This document shows positions 35,304 through 44,345 of a stretch of DNA of 64,000 nucleotides, one piece after another. The notes beneath the pieces are model-generated. The model was not told the origin of the DNA and ran no database searches. It saw only the letters and a program-made list of their open reading frames with translations. Position 1 is the stretch's first letter; each line of letters starts with the position of its first letter. The DNA is from Alphaproteobacteria bacterium. Its GTDB lineage: Bacteria > Pseudomonadota > Alphaproteobacteria > Geminicoccales > Geminicoccaceae. Where the stretch lies: contig JALUAG010000106.1 of NCBI GenBank assembly GCA_027045875.1, forward strand, positions 1 through 64,000. The letters are read 5' to 3'. The translations under genes were made by a program, and so were the position numbers.

Positions 35304-38300
35304 GGCGCCTCATCGAGACCGCCTTCGCGCATTCGCGCACCGTGCTGCTGGCCCTGGCGTTGCTGCTGGTGGCCGGTGCGGCCGCCTACCGGAGCATCCC
35401 CAAGGAGGCCGATCCCGACATCCAGGTGCCCATCGTCTACGTCTCCGTGCGCCACGAGGGCATCTCGCCGGAGGACGCCGAGCGGCTCCTGGTGCGGCCG
35501 CTCGAGCAGGAGCTCAGGGCCCTCGAGGGGCTCAAGGAGATGCGCGCCGTGGCGAGCCAGGACCACGCCTCGGTGACGCTGGAGTTCGAGGCCGGCACCG
35601 ACATCGACGCCGCCATCGCCGACGTGCGGGAGAAGGTGGATCTGGCCAAGGCCGACTTCCCCGACGGCACCGAGGAGCCGACCGTCAACGAGGTCAACCT
35701 GGCGCTGTTCCCGGTCCTCGTCGTGACCCTGTCGGGAGAGGTGCCGCAGCGGGTCCTCTACCGGCTCGCGCGCGAGCTGCGGGACGAGATCGAGGCCCTG
35801 CCCCAGGTGCTCGAGGCGGAGCTCGTCGGCGAGCGCGAGGAGCTCCTCGAGGTGGTGATCGACCCCCGCACCATCCTGAGCTACGGGCTCGAGCTCGAAT
35901 CGGTGCTGCGGGCGGTGGACCGCAACAACCGCCTGGTGGCGGCGGGCGCGCTCGACGCCGCCGAGGGGCGCTACGCCGTCAAGGTGCCGGGCGTGTTCGA
36001 GACCTTCGAGGATCTGGCGGCGCTGCCGATCAAGGCCTCGGACGGCCGGGTGGTGCGGCTCGGCGACATCGCCGAGATCCGTCCCACCTTCAAGGACGCC
36101 GAGGGCACCGCCCGCTTCAACGGCCGGCCGGCGGTGGCGCTCGAGGTGAAGAAGCGCATCGGCGCCAACATCATCGACACCATCGCCCGGGTGCGGGAGA
36201 CGGTGCAGCGGGTGCGCGCCCGCTGGCCGGAGGTGATCGAGGTCGGCTTCCTGCAGGACAAGTCCGATCGCATCGCGCGGATGCTGAACGATCTCCAGAA
36301 CAACGTGCTGAGCGCCATCCTGCTCGTCACCGTGGTGGTGATCGCCGCGCTCGGCCTGCGGTCGGGCCTGCTCGTGGGCTTCGCCGTGCCGGCCTCGCTG
36401 CTGACCGGCATCCTGGTGCTCGCGCTGTCCGGCCTCACCGTCAACATCGTGGTGCTGTTCTCGCTCATCCTGTCGGTCGGCATGCTGGTCGACGGCGCCA
36501 TCGTCGTGACCGAATTCGCGGACCGCAAGATGGCCGAGGGGCTGGACCGCAGGCAGGCCTACCGGCAGGCGGCCATGCGCATGGCCTGGCCGATCACCGC
36601 CTCCACCCTGACCACCCTCGCCGCCTTCCTGCCCCTCGTGTTCTGGCCGGGGATCGTCGGCGAGTTCATGAAGTACCTGCCCATCACCCTGCTCGCCACC
36701 CTGACCGCCTCCCTCGCCATGGCGCTCGTCTTCGTCCCCGGCCTCGGCGCCATCGTCGGCCGGCCGGGAGCCGCCGATCCCGCCACCATGCGGGCGCTGT
36801 CGGCGGCCGAGGGTGGACGGCTCGAGGATCTCCGCGGGCTCACCGGGCTCTACCTGCGGGTGCTGCAGCGGGCGCTGCGTCGGCCGGGCACGGTAGCCCT
36901 CGTCCTGTTCGGCCTCGCCATCGCGGTCTACGCCCTCTACGGCGTCTACGGGCGGGGGGTGCAGTTCTTCCCCGATGTGGAGCCCGAGGAATCGCAGCTC
37001 CTGATCCACGCCCGCGGCGACCTCTCGGTGCGGGAGCGCGATGCGCTGGTGCGCGAGGTGGAAGACCGCATCCTCGACGTCGAGGGTCTCGAGACGGTCT
37101 ACGCCCGGAGCGGCCTGAAGCTGCGGGGCGACGGCATCGACGACGACGTGGTGGGCATCGTCCTGCTCGAGTTCCTGCCCTGGGACGAAAGGCGGCCCGT
37201 GCGCCGGATCATGGAGGAGATCCGCGCGCGGACCGCCGACATTCCCGGCATCTGGGTCGAGGAACGGGTGCCGCGGGCCGGGCCGCCGGTCGCCAAGCCG
37301 GTCGAGATCCGCATCGCCTCGAAGCTCCCCGACCGGCTCGATCCGGTGGTCGAGGCGGTCCGCGCGCGCTTCGAGGCGATGCCCGAGCTGGTGGATGTCA
37401 GCGACAGCCGGCCGGCCCCGGGCATCGAATGGCACGTCCTCGTCGACCGCGAGCAGGCGAGCCGCTTCGGCAGCGACATCGCCGGCGTCGGCGCCACCGT
37501 CCAGCTCGTCACCAACGGCATCCTGCTCGGCACCTACCGTCCCGACGAGGTGGAGGAGGACGTCGAGATCCGCGCCCGCTTTCCGGTCGAGAAGCGGGGC
37601 CTCGGGGCGTTCGACGATCTGGTCGTCAACACGCCGCGCGGTACCGTGCCGCTTTCCACCTTCGTGCGGCGCGTGCTGCGGCCGCGGGTGGGCGATATCG
37701 ACCGCGTCGACGGGCGGCGGAGCGTCACCGTCTCGGCCGATGTCCGCGAGGGCGTGCTGGTCGACGACGTGGTGCGCGATCTCAAGGCCTGGGTAGCCGC
37801 CCAGGACTTCGACCCCGAGGTGCAGATCACCTTCCGCGGCGAGGACGAGGAACAGGCCAAGGCGCAGGCCTTCCTCGGCCGCGCCTTCGCGGTCGCCCTG
37901 TTCCTGATCGCCATCGTCCTCGTTACCCAGTTCAACAGCTTCTACCAGGCGCTGCTGATCCTGAGCGCGGTGCTGTTCTCCACCGTCGGCGTGCTGCTGG
38001 GCCTGCTGGCCACCGGCCAGCCCTTCGGCATCGTCATGAGCGGGGTGGGCGTGATCGCGCTGGCCGGCATCGTGGTCAACAACAACATCGTCCTCATCGA
38101 CACCTACAACGAGCTGCGTCGCCGCGGCCTGCCCGCCCGGGAGGCGATCCTGCGCACCGGCGCCCAGCGCCTGCGGCCGGTGTTGCTGACCACCGTCACC
38201 ACCAGCCTCGGGCTGATGCCCATGGTGCTGCGTCTCAACATCGATCTCATCGGCCGGCGGATCACCGTCGGCGGCCCCTCCACCGACTGGTGGGTGCAGC

Positions 38301-38479
38301 TCTCCTCGGCGGTGGCCGGCGGCCTCGCCTTCGCCACCCTCTTGACCCTGGTGCTCACCCCCTGTCTGCTCGCCCTCGGGGTGGGCGCGCGCGAGCGGCT
38401 CTCGCGCCTCCGGAGCTCGCTGGCGCGGCGGCCGTCGCGCCCGCAGGCCGAGGCCCCCCTCGCCACCCCCGCGGAGTGA
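35300..38479 (+). CDS. RND family efflux transporter permease
   Basis: A 1059-residue inner-membrane proton antiporter of the AcrB/HAE1 superfamily. Two repeats are visible, each with a membrane helix, a large periplasmic loop and further helices; recognisable blocks are SIPKEADPDIQVPIVYVSV near the N-terminus, SVGMLVDGAIVVTEF (helix 4 with acidic residues) at about 392-406 and GVGVIALAGIVVNNNIVLID in the C-half. Together with the upstream PadR and adaptor it forms a regulated export system. Exported substrate is not predictable. Confidence 0.94.
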   Translation: MRRLIETAFAHSRTVLLALALLLVAGAAAYRSIPKEADPDIQVPIVYVSVRHEGISPEDAERLLVRPLEQELRALEGLKEMRAVASQDHASVTLEFEAGTDIDAAIADVREKVDLAKADFPDGTEEPTVNEVNLALFPVLVVTLSGEVPQRVLYRLARELRDEIEALPQVLEAELVGEREELLEVVIDPRTILSYGLELESVLRAVDRNNRLVAAGALDAAEGRYAVKVPGVFETFEDLAALPIKASDGRVVRLGDIAEIRPTFKDAEGTARFNGRPAVALEVKKRIGANIIDTIARVRETVQRVRARWPEVIEVGFLQDKSDRIARMLNDLQNNVLSAILLVTVVVIAALGLRSGLLVGFAVPASLLTGILVLALSGLTVNIVVLFSLILSVGMLVDGAIVVTEFADRKMAEGLDRRQAYRQAAMRMAWPITASTLTTLAAFLPLVFWPGIVGEFMKYLPITLLATLTASLAMALVFVPGLGAIVGRPGAADPATMRALSAAEGGRLEDLRGLTGLYLRVLQRALRRPGTVALVLFGLAIAVYALYGVYGRGVQFFPDVEPEESQLLIHARGDLSVRERDALVREVEDRILDVEGLETVYARSGLKLRGDGIDDDVVGIVLLEFLPWDERRPVRRIMEEIRARTADIPGIWVEERVPRAGPPVAKPVEIRIASKLPDRLDPVVEAVRARFEAMPELVDVSDSRPAPGIEWHVLVDREQASRFGSDIAGVGATVQLVTNGILLGTYRPDEVEEDVEIRARFPVEKRGLGAFDDLVVNTPRGTVPLSTFVRRVLRPRVGDIDRVDGRRSVTVSADVREGVLVDDVVRDLKAWVAAQDFDPEVQITFRGEDEEQAKAQAFLGRAFAVALFLIAIVLVTQFNSFYQALLILSAVLFSTVGVLLGLLATGQPFGIVMSGVGVIALAGIVVNNNIVLIDTYNELRRRGLPAREAILRTGAQRLRPVLLTTVTTSLGLMPMVLRLNIDLIGRRITVGGPSTDWWVQLSSAVAGGLAFATLLTLVLTPCLLALGVGARERLSRLRSSLARRPSRPQAEAPLATPAE

Positions 38480-38483
38480 CCCC

Positions 38484-38957
38484 ATGCGACGTCTCTCTTC
38501 CCTGCTGTACCTCCTCCTCGCGGGTTGCGTGGCGGCGACGCCGGCCGACGGGGTGTTCGCCAAATATCCGGGGCTCGAGCGGGCGATCCGGAAGGCCTAC
38601 GAGGACTACGCCATCGAGCGCAACGGCATGTGCGTCAATCCGGTGATGCAGACCATCACCCGCAGCAAGGTGATCCGCGACGATCCGGAGATGCTGGTGG
38701 TGGAGGTCCGCTACGCCTGGACGAGCCCGACCGACAACGCCGGATCCGGCGGCTCGGTGTGCAACGGTTTCGCCACCCGGCGGTTTCTGTTCGCCCGCCA
38801 GGGCAAGGTCTTCCAGCTCGTCGACATCACCGGCCAGCGCCGCACCAAGCCCTATTTCACCGTCGGTACCTCGCCCGCCGGCACGACCCTCAAGATCCGC
38901 ATCCCGGTCTTTCTCGAGGGGCTGGTGCCGGGGCCGGCGGCGCTGCCGAAGCGCTGA
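38484..38957 (+). CDS. Small lipoprotein, unknown
   Basis: A 157-residue protein with a lipoprotein signal (lipobox LAGC, Cys at residue 15), a short helical part (RAIRKAYEDYAIERNG) and a beta-rich domain with two further cysteines (MCVNP and SVCNGFATRRF) that may form a disulphide. It starts 5 bases after the RND pump stop and is probably in the same operon, suggesting an accessory envelope role. No family recognised. Confidence 0.75.
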   Translation: MRRLSSLLYLLLAGCVAATPADGVFAKYPGLERAIRKAYEDYAIERNGMCVNPVMQTITRSKVIRDDPEMLVVEVRYAWTSPTDNAGSGGSVCNGFATRRFLFARQGKVFQLVDITGQRRTKPYFTVGTSPAGTTLKIRIPVFLEGLVPGPAALPKR

Positions 38958-38966
38958 GGAGGGGCC

Positions 38967-39761
38967 TCAGCCGGCCGCCCAGGCGGGCTTGCGCTTCTCG
39001 AGGAAGGCCCTGAGCCCCTCCTCGAAGTCCCGGCCGAGGGCGTTGTCGACGATCACCTCGGTGGTCATCGCATAGGCCTCCTCGAGGCCCATCTCGAGCT
39101 GGGCGTAGAAGGCGCGCTTGCCCAGGGCCAGCACCTCGCGCGGCTTGTCGAGCAGCCGCCCGGCCATGGCGTCCACCGCCGCATCCAGCTCCGCCCGCGG
39201 CACCACCCGGTTGACGAGGCCCGCGCGGCGCGCCTCGGCGGCGTCGATGAAATCGCCGGTCAGCAGCATCTCCATCGCCGTCTTGCGGGGCACGTTGCGG
39301 GACAGCGCCACCATCGGCGTCGAGCAGAAGAGGCCGTATTTCACCCCCGAGGTAGCGAAACGGCTGTCCTCGCCGCAGATCGCGAGATCGCAGGCGGCCA
39401 CGAGCTGACAGCCGGCGGCGGTGGCGATGCCCTCGACGCGGGCGATCACCGGCTGGGGGATGCGGGTGAGCTTGACCATCACCCGCGAGCACTGGTCGAA
39501 CAGGGCCTTGAGGGCCTCGTAGGTGCGCTCGGCGCCCATCTCCTTGAGATCGTGGCCGGCGCAGAAGGCGCGGCCGCCGGCGCCGGTGATCACCACCACC
39601 CGGATGCGGGGATCCTCGGCGATGGCATCGAGGGTCTCGTCGAGGGCGCCGAGGAGGGCCCGCGACAGGGCGTTGAAGGCCGCGGGCCGGTTGAGGGTGA
39701 GGCGGGTCACCCCGTCCCCGCGATCCTCCCGCAGCAGTTCCGGTGTGCCGGTCTCGGTCAT
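38967..39761 (-). CDS. Enoyl-CoA hydratase/isomerase family protein
   Basis: A 264-residue crotonase-fold protein: LTLNRPAAFNALSRALL, oxyanion motif AFCAGHDLKEMGAER, and GIATAAGCQLVAACDLAICGEDSRF followed by GLFCSTPMVALSRNVPRKTAME. It resembles the ECHDC3-like subgroup. The catalytic glutamates of classical hydratases are not obvious (the second position lies in GLFCSTP), so the precise reaction is uncertain. It lies 45 bases downstream of paaN on the same strand. Confidence 0.82.
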   Translation of the reverse strand: MTETGTPELLREDRGDGVTRLTLNRPAAFNALSRALLGALDETLDAIAEDPRIRVVVITGAGGRAFCAGHDLKEMGAERTYEALKALFDQCSRVMVKLTRIPQPVIARVEGIATAAGCQLVAACDLAICGEDSRFATSGVKYGLFCSTPMVALSRNVPRKTAMEMLLTGDFIDAAEARRAGLVNRVVPRAELDAAVDAMAGRLLDKPREVLALGKRAFYAQLEMGLEEAYAMTTEVIVDNALGRDFEEGLRAFLEKRKPAWAAG

Positions 39762-39806
39762 GGCCCTTCTCCGCTGCTTGCCTGCCCCGTCACCATCGCG
39801 GCGTCC

Positions 39807-41483
39807 TCACCCCGCGAGCGGCCGCCGCCGCTGGACGAAGCGGAAGCGCGGGGCGACGAAGGCGTCGTCGGTGAGCGTCGCGTTGCCGGCGGGATTGGCG
39901 CCGCTGACGTGGAAATCGCTGAAGGCCGCCGACTGGTTGACGTAGATGCCGCCGGTCAGGTTCTCCGACAGCGCCACCCCGGCCTCCAGCATGGCCGCCG
40001 CGGTGGCCGCCAGCACCTCGCCGTCGGTGCTGTAGACGGCGGCGGTGATGGCCCCCCGTTCCCGCGCCCCGCGGGCCGCCCGCTCGATGGCGTCGAGGGT
40101 GCTGTCGGCCTCGATCAGGAAGCTGATGGGGCCGAACCACTCGCGCATGTAGAGATCCTCCTCGCCGCTCTCGGCGTGGACCACGAGCGGGCTGCGCAGG
40201 CAGGCCTTCTCGAAGCGCGGATGGGCGAGCGGCGTCGAGGCCCGCAGTACCGCGTCGCCCGCCGCCGCCGCCACCCGGTCGATGCGTTCCAGGGTGTCGG
40301 GGTTCTGGATGCAGCCCAGCACCTCGGCCGCCCGCTCGGCTTCCGACAGCAGGCCGTCGATGGCGCCGAGGATGCCCTGCGCCACCTCGTCGAAGCTCTT
40401 GCGCCCCTCGTCGGTGGCGATGCCGCCGGCGGGCACGAACAGGTTCTGGGGCGTGGTGCACATCTGCCCCGAGTAGAGGCAGAGGGAGAAGGCGAGGTTG
40501 CGGGTCATGCCGGCGAAATCGTCCGTCGAATCGATGATCACCGGATTGACCCCGGCCTTCTCGGTGAAGAGCTGGGCCTGGCGGGCATGGGCCTCGAGCC
40601 AGTCGCCGAAGGCACCCGAACCCGTGTAGTCGATGAGCCGGATCTCCGGCCGGGTGGCGAGGGCGGTGGTGATGGGCGCACCCGCGCTGTCCACCGCGAG
40701 CTGGACGAGATCGGCCGAAAACCCCTGCTCGCGCAGCACCTCACGCATGGTCTCGACGGTGATCGCGAGCGGCAGCACCGCCCGCGGATGGGGCTTGACG
40801 ATCACCGGATTGCCGCAGGCCAGGGATGCGAAGAGGCCCGGATAGCTGTTCCAGGTGGGAAAGGTGGAGCAGCCGATCACCAGCGCGAGGCCGCGCGGGA
40901 CGACGCTGTAGAGCTTCTCGAGCCGTGCCGTGCGGCCCTTGCCGACGGGCTTCTCCCATACCACCCGCGGCGGGATCCGCGTCATCGCCTCGTAGGCCAG
41001 CGCCACCGCCTCGAGGCCCCGGTCCTGGGCGTGCGGCCCGCCGGCCTGGAAGGCCATCATGAAACCCTGGCCGGTGGTGTGCATCACCGCATGGGCGAGC
41101 TCGAAGCTGCGGCGGTTGAGGCGCTGGAGGATCTCCATGCAGACCCCGACCCGGCCCTCGATGCCGGCCTCCCGCCAGGCGCCCATGGCGCCCTTCGCGC
41201 TGCGCAGCATGGCCGGGATGTCGGGGGCGGGATAGCTGATGCCGAGCGGGAAGCCGTAGGGGCTGCGCTCGCTGCCCAGGCGCTCGCCGCTCGATGGCTG
41301 ATCGAGCTCGAACGGCTTGTCGAGCCGCGCCTCGAACGCACGGCGGCCCTCCTCGGCCGCCGTCTCGCCGTAGATCCGGCCGCTCGGCACCTCGGGAAAG
41401 GGGCTCCAGTGACGACGCGCGCGGCAGGCGGCGACCGCCTGTTCGAGACGTTCACGGTGCTGATCGAACAGTGATGACGGCAT
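39807..41483 (-). CDS. paaN: Phenylacetic acid degradation protein PaaN (aldehyde dehydrogenase family)
   Basis: A 558-residue aldehyde-dehydrogenase-superfamily protein of the PaaN type: N-terminal extension MPSSLFDQHRERLEQAVAAC, Rossmann-like region (TFPTWNSYPGLFASLACGNPVIVKPHP), IDYTGSGAFGDWLEAHA and catalytic Cys in YSGQMCTTPQNLFVP. PaaN members occur in phenylacetate catabolic clusters and are thought to act on an aldehyde after ring cleavage. It is divergent from paaG, which supports the assignment. An in-frame extension to 41849 lacks family similarity. Confidence 0.85.
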   Translation of the reverse strand: MPSSLFDQHRERLEQAVAACRARRHWSPFPEVPSGRIYGETAAEEGRRAFEARLDKPFELDQPSSGERLGSERSPYGFPLGISYPAPDIPAMLRSAKGAMGAWREAGIEGRVGVCMEILQRLNRRSFELAHAVMHTTGQGFMMAFQAGGPHAQDRGLEAVALAYEAMTRIPPRVVWEKPVGKGRTARLEKLYSVVPRGLALVIGCSTFPTWNSYPGLFASLACGNPVIVKPHPRAVLPLAITVETMREVLREQGFSADLVQLAVDSAGAPITTALATRPEIRLIDYTGSGAFGDWLEAHARQAQLFTEKAGVNPVIIDSTDDFAGMTRNLAFSLCLYSGQMCTTPQNLFVPAGGIATDEGRKSFDEVAQGILGAIDGLLSEAERAAEVLGCIQNPDTLERIDRVAAAAGDAVLRASTPLAHPRFEKACLRSPLVVHAESGEEDLYMREWFGPISFLIEADSTLDAIERAARGARERGAITAAVYSTDGEVLAATAAAMLEAGVALSENLTGGIYVNQSAAFSDFHVSGANPAGNATLTDDAFVAPRFRFVQRRRPLAG

Positions 41484-41600
41484 CCTCCCTCTCCCCGCAT
41501 GCGCGCCCTTCCGGGGTGCCCCGAAACGGTGGCGCTGCTCTACCAAAGAAGGCCGCCCCGGTCTATCGTGGCGCCATCCGGTGACGCGGGGAGAGGTGTG

Positions 41601-42392
41601 GTGAGCGAGGCGGTGGTGTTGCTGGCGCGGGACCGTGGGGTGGCGGAGATCACCCTCAACCGTCCCGACAAGCTCAATGCCTTCAACGAGGAGATGCACC
41701 GCGAACTCCGGCGCTGCCTCGATGCGGCGGAAGCCGATCCCGAACTGCGGGCGGTCCTGCTGACCGGCGCCGGACGGGGCTTCTGCGCCGGTCAGGATCT
41801 GGGCGACCGGACGGTCGCCGAGGGCGCCGAGCCGCCCGATCTCGGCCACACGCTCGAGACCCTCTACAACCCGCTGATCCGCCGCCTGCGCCGTCTCGAG
41901 AAGCCGGTGGTCTGCGCCGTCAACGGCGTCGCGGCGGGGGCCGGCGCCAATCTCGCACTCGCCTGCGACATCGTGCTGGCGGCCCGTTCCGCAAGCTTCA
42001 TCCAGGCCTTCTGCCGCATCGGCCTCGTGCCCGATTCGGGCGGCACCTGGTTCCTGCCCCGGCTCGTGGGCGATGCGCGCGCCCGCGGGCTCGCGCTCCT
42101 GGGCGAGAAGCTGTCGGCCGAGGAGGCGGCCGCCTGGGGGCTCATCTGGCGGGCGGTGCCGGACGAGGCGCTCCTGGACGAGGCGCGCGGTCTCGCCCGT
42201 CGGCTGGCCGAGGCGCCGACCCGCGGGCTGGCGCTCGTCAAGCGGGCGCTCGATGCCTCCTGGGCCAACGATCTCGACGCCCAGCTCGATCTCGAACGCG
42301 ATCTCCAGCGCGTGGCCGGCCGCACCGAGGACTACCGGGAAGGCGTGCGCGCCTTTCTCGAAAAGCGCCCGCCGCGGTTCCGGGGGCGGTGA
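41601..42392 (+). CDS. paaG: Phenylacetate ring-epoxide isomerase PaaG (crotonase family)
   Basis: PaaG isomerises ring-1,2-epoxyphenylacetyl-CoA to an oxepin-CoA and acts again later in the pathway. The 263-residue crotonase-fold protein has LNRPDKLNAFNEEMHREL, GRGFCAGQDLGDR oxyanion motif and RIGLVPDSGGTWFLPRLVG, the PaaG-typical block with the catalytic Asp. Start GTG at 41601 follows GGGGAGAGG. Its stop overlaps the paaH start (TGATG). Confidence 0.9.
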   Translation: MSEAVVLLARDRGVAEITLNRPDKLNAFNEEMHRELRRCLDAAEADPELRAVLLTGAGRGFCAGQDLGDRTVAEGAEPPDLGHTLETLYNPLIRRLRRLEKPVVCAVNGVAAGAGANLALACDIVLAARSASFIQAFCRIGLVPDSGGTWFLPRLVGDARARGLALLGEKLSAEEAAAWGLIWRAVPDEALLDEARGLARRLAEAPTRGLALVKRALDASWANDLDAQLDLERDLQRVAGRTEDYREGVRAFLEKRPPRFRGR

Positions 42393-43909
42393 TGGGCGCG
42401 CTCTCCCGGGAGGCTGTGGTCGGCATCGTGGGCGCCGGCACCATGGGGGCGGGCATCGCCCAGCTCGCCGCCACCGCCGGCCATCGCGTGCGCCTTTACG
42501 ACGCCCGTCCGGAGGTCGCCCCGCGGGCGATCGCGGGCATCGCCCAGCGGCTCGAGGCCTCGGTCGCCAGGGGCCGGCGGCGCGCGGAGGAGGTGCGGGA
42601 GATCCTCGCCCGGCTGGAAGCCGTCTCCGGCCTCGCCGAGCTCGCCCCGGCGGCGCTCGTGATCGAGGCCATCCTCGAGGAGCTCGAGGCCAAGCGGGCG
42701 CTCTTCGCCGAGCTCGAGGCGATCCTCGGGCCCGAGGCGATCCTCGCGAGCAACACCTCCTCGCTGTCGATCACCGCCCTCGCCGCGGGTCTCGCGCGGC
42801 CTGGCCGCCTCGCCGGCATGCACTTCTTCAATCCGGCGCCGGTGATGCCCCTCGTCGAGATCGTCTCGGGGCTGGAGACCGATCCCGGGGTGGCGGCCAC
42901 CCTGTTCGACACCGCCGCCGCGTGGGGCAAGGAGCCGATCCGGGTCCGCAACACGCCGGGCTTCGTCGTCAACCGGGTGGCGCGTCCCTTCTACGGCGAG
43001 GGCTTCCGGCTGCTGGCCGAGGGGGCGGCGGATCCCGCCACCCTGGATGCCGTCTACCGCGATTGCGGCGGCTTCCGGATGGGGCCCTTCGAGCTGGTCG
43101 ATCTCATCGGCCTCGACGTCAATCTCGCCGTCACCCGGAGCGTCTTCGCCGCCTGCCACTACGACCGCCGCTACACCCCCTCCCATCTCCAGGAGGAGAT
43201 GGTCGCGGCGGGGCGTCTCGGCCGCAAGAGCGGCCGCGGGTTCTACGAGTACGGCGAGGGCGCCGCGCGGCCCGAACCGGCGGTGGAGCCCGAGGGTGCG
43301 GCGCCGGCCGAGATCCTCGCCGAAGGCCATCTCGGTCCCGCCGAGCCGCTCCTCGATCTCGCCCGCGAGGCCGGCATCCGCGTCCAGTGGCAGCCGCACG
43401 GGCCGGGCCTCCTGCATCTCGGCGGCAGCGTGCTGATGATGACCGACGGCACCGCCGCCGAGGAGCATGCGGCGCGTCAGGGGCGGCCGGTGGTGACCTT
43501 CGATCTCTGCCTCGACTACCGGACCGCGCCGCGGATCGCCATCGCCGCCGCCGACCGCTGCGGAGCAGGCGATCTCGCGGCGGCCGCCGGGTTCTTCCAG
43601 GCCATGGGCAAGCGGGTGATGCGCATCGGCGATCTTCCCGGCATGGTGGTCCTGCGCACCCTCGCCATGCTGGCGGCCGAGGCGGCCGATCTCGTGCACC
43701 ACGGCATCGCCGCGCCCGAGGCGGTGGATCTCGCCATGCGCAAGGGAGTGAACTACCCCCGCGGTCCCCTCGCCTGGGCCGGGGAGGTGGGCTGGCTGCG
43801 GATCGTCGAATGCCTCGACCATCTGGCCCGCGTCTACGGCGAGGAGCGCTACCGCGGCTCCCTCTGGCTGCGACGGCGCCTGTGGCGCGAGGCCCATCGC
43901 CATGGATAG
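42392..43909 (+). CDS. paaH: 3-hydroxyacyl-CoA dehydrogenase PaaH
   Basis: PaaH oxidises 3-hydroxyadipyl-CoA to 3-oxoadipyl-CoA with NAD+. The 505-residue protein has the NAD-binding GIVGAGTMGAGIAQLAATAG at the N-terminus, the HFFNPAPVMPLVEIVSG catalytic block and two C-terminal helical domains (TPGFVVNRVARPFYGEG; a second after residue 400). The length of about 505 is typical of PaaH and longer than FadB-type single-domain enzymes. ATG at 42392; an alternative GTG is three bases earlier. Confidence 0.92.
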   Translation: MGALSREAVVGIVGAGTMGAGIAQLAATAGHRVRLYDARPEVAPRAIAGIAQRLEASVARGRRRAEEVREILARLEAVSGLAELAPAALVIEAILEELEAKRALFAELEAILGPEAILASNTSSLSITALAAGLARPGRLAGMHFFNPAPVMPLVEIVSGLETDPGVAATLFDTAAAWGKEPIRVRNTPGFVVNRVARPFYGEGFRLLAEGAADPATLDAVYRDCGGFRMGPFELVDLIGLDVNLAVTRSVFAACHYDRRYTPSHLQEEMVAAGRLGRKSGRGFYEYGEGAARPEPAVEPEGAAPAEILAEGHLGPAEPLLDLAREAGIRVQWQPHGPGLLHLGGSVLMMTDGTAAEEHAARQGRPVVTFDLCLDYRTAPRIAIAAADRCGAGDLAAAAGFFQAMGKRVMRIGDLPGMVVLRTLAMLAAEAADLVHHGIAAPEAVDLAMRKGVNYPRGPLAWAGEVGWLRIVECLDHLARVYGEERYRGSLWLRRRLWREAHRHG

Positions 43910-44345
43910 GCAGGCCCTCGCCGCCCGCGTCGCCCGCGGCATGTACGCGCGGGATTTCGCCGCCCGGCGCAACGGTGTCGAGATCCTCGAGGTGGGCCCC
44001 GGCTTCGCCCGGGTGGCGATGCGGGTGCGCCGCGAGATGCTGAACGGCCACGCCCTCTGCCACGGCGGCTACATCTTTCTGCTCGCCGACAGCGCCTTCG
44101 CCTACGCCTGCAACGCCGACAACCACGTCACGGTGGCACTCGCCTGCCACATCTCCTTCGTCGCCCCGGCGCGGGAGGGCGACCGGCTGGTGGCAGTGGC
44201 GCGGGAGGCGGCGAAGGCCGGTCGTACCGGCGTCTATGATGTCACCGTGCTCGACCAGGACGGCACCACCATCGCCATCTTCCGCGGCAACAGCTACCGC
44301 ACCCGGGGCCAGGTGGTGCCATCGGCGGCGCCGCCGGAGGCCTAG
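43902..44345 (+). CDS. paaI: Hydroxyphenylacetyl-CoA thioesterase PaaI
   Basis: PaaI is a hotdog-fold thioesterase that salvages CoA from dead-end ring-hydroxylated phenylacetyl-CoA. The 147-residue protein shows the family motif NGHALCHGGYIFLLADSAFA at about residues 48-67, with the active-site region HGG...LADSAFAYACN. It overlaps paaH by 8 bases. Its stop shares the bases CTAG with the stop of the convergent ATP-grasp gene. Confidence 0.92.
   Translation: MDRQALAARVARGMYARDFAARRNGVEILEVGPGFARVAMRVRREMLNGHALCHGGYIFLLADSAFAYACNADNHVTVALACHISFVAPAREGDRLVAVAREAAKAGRTGVYDVTVLDQDGTTIAIFRGNSYRTRGQVVPSAAPPEA

Noticed and set aside
35027-38563. A 1178-codon minus-strand frame opposite the RND genes
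   Set aside because: It is His/Asp/Gln-rich repetitive translation, antisense to an unmistakable RND adaptor and pump.
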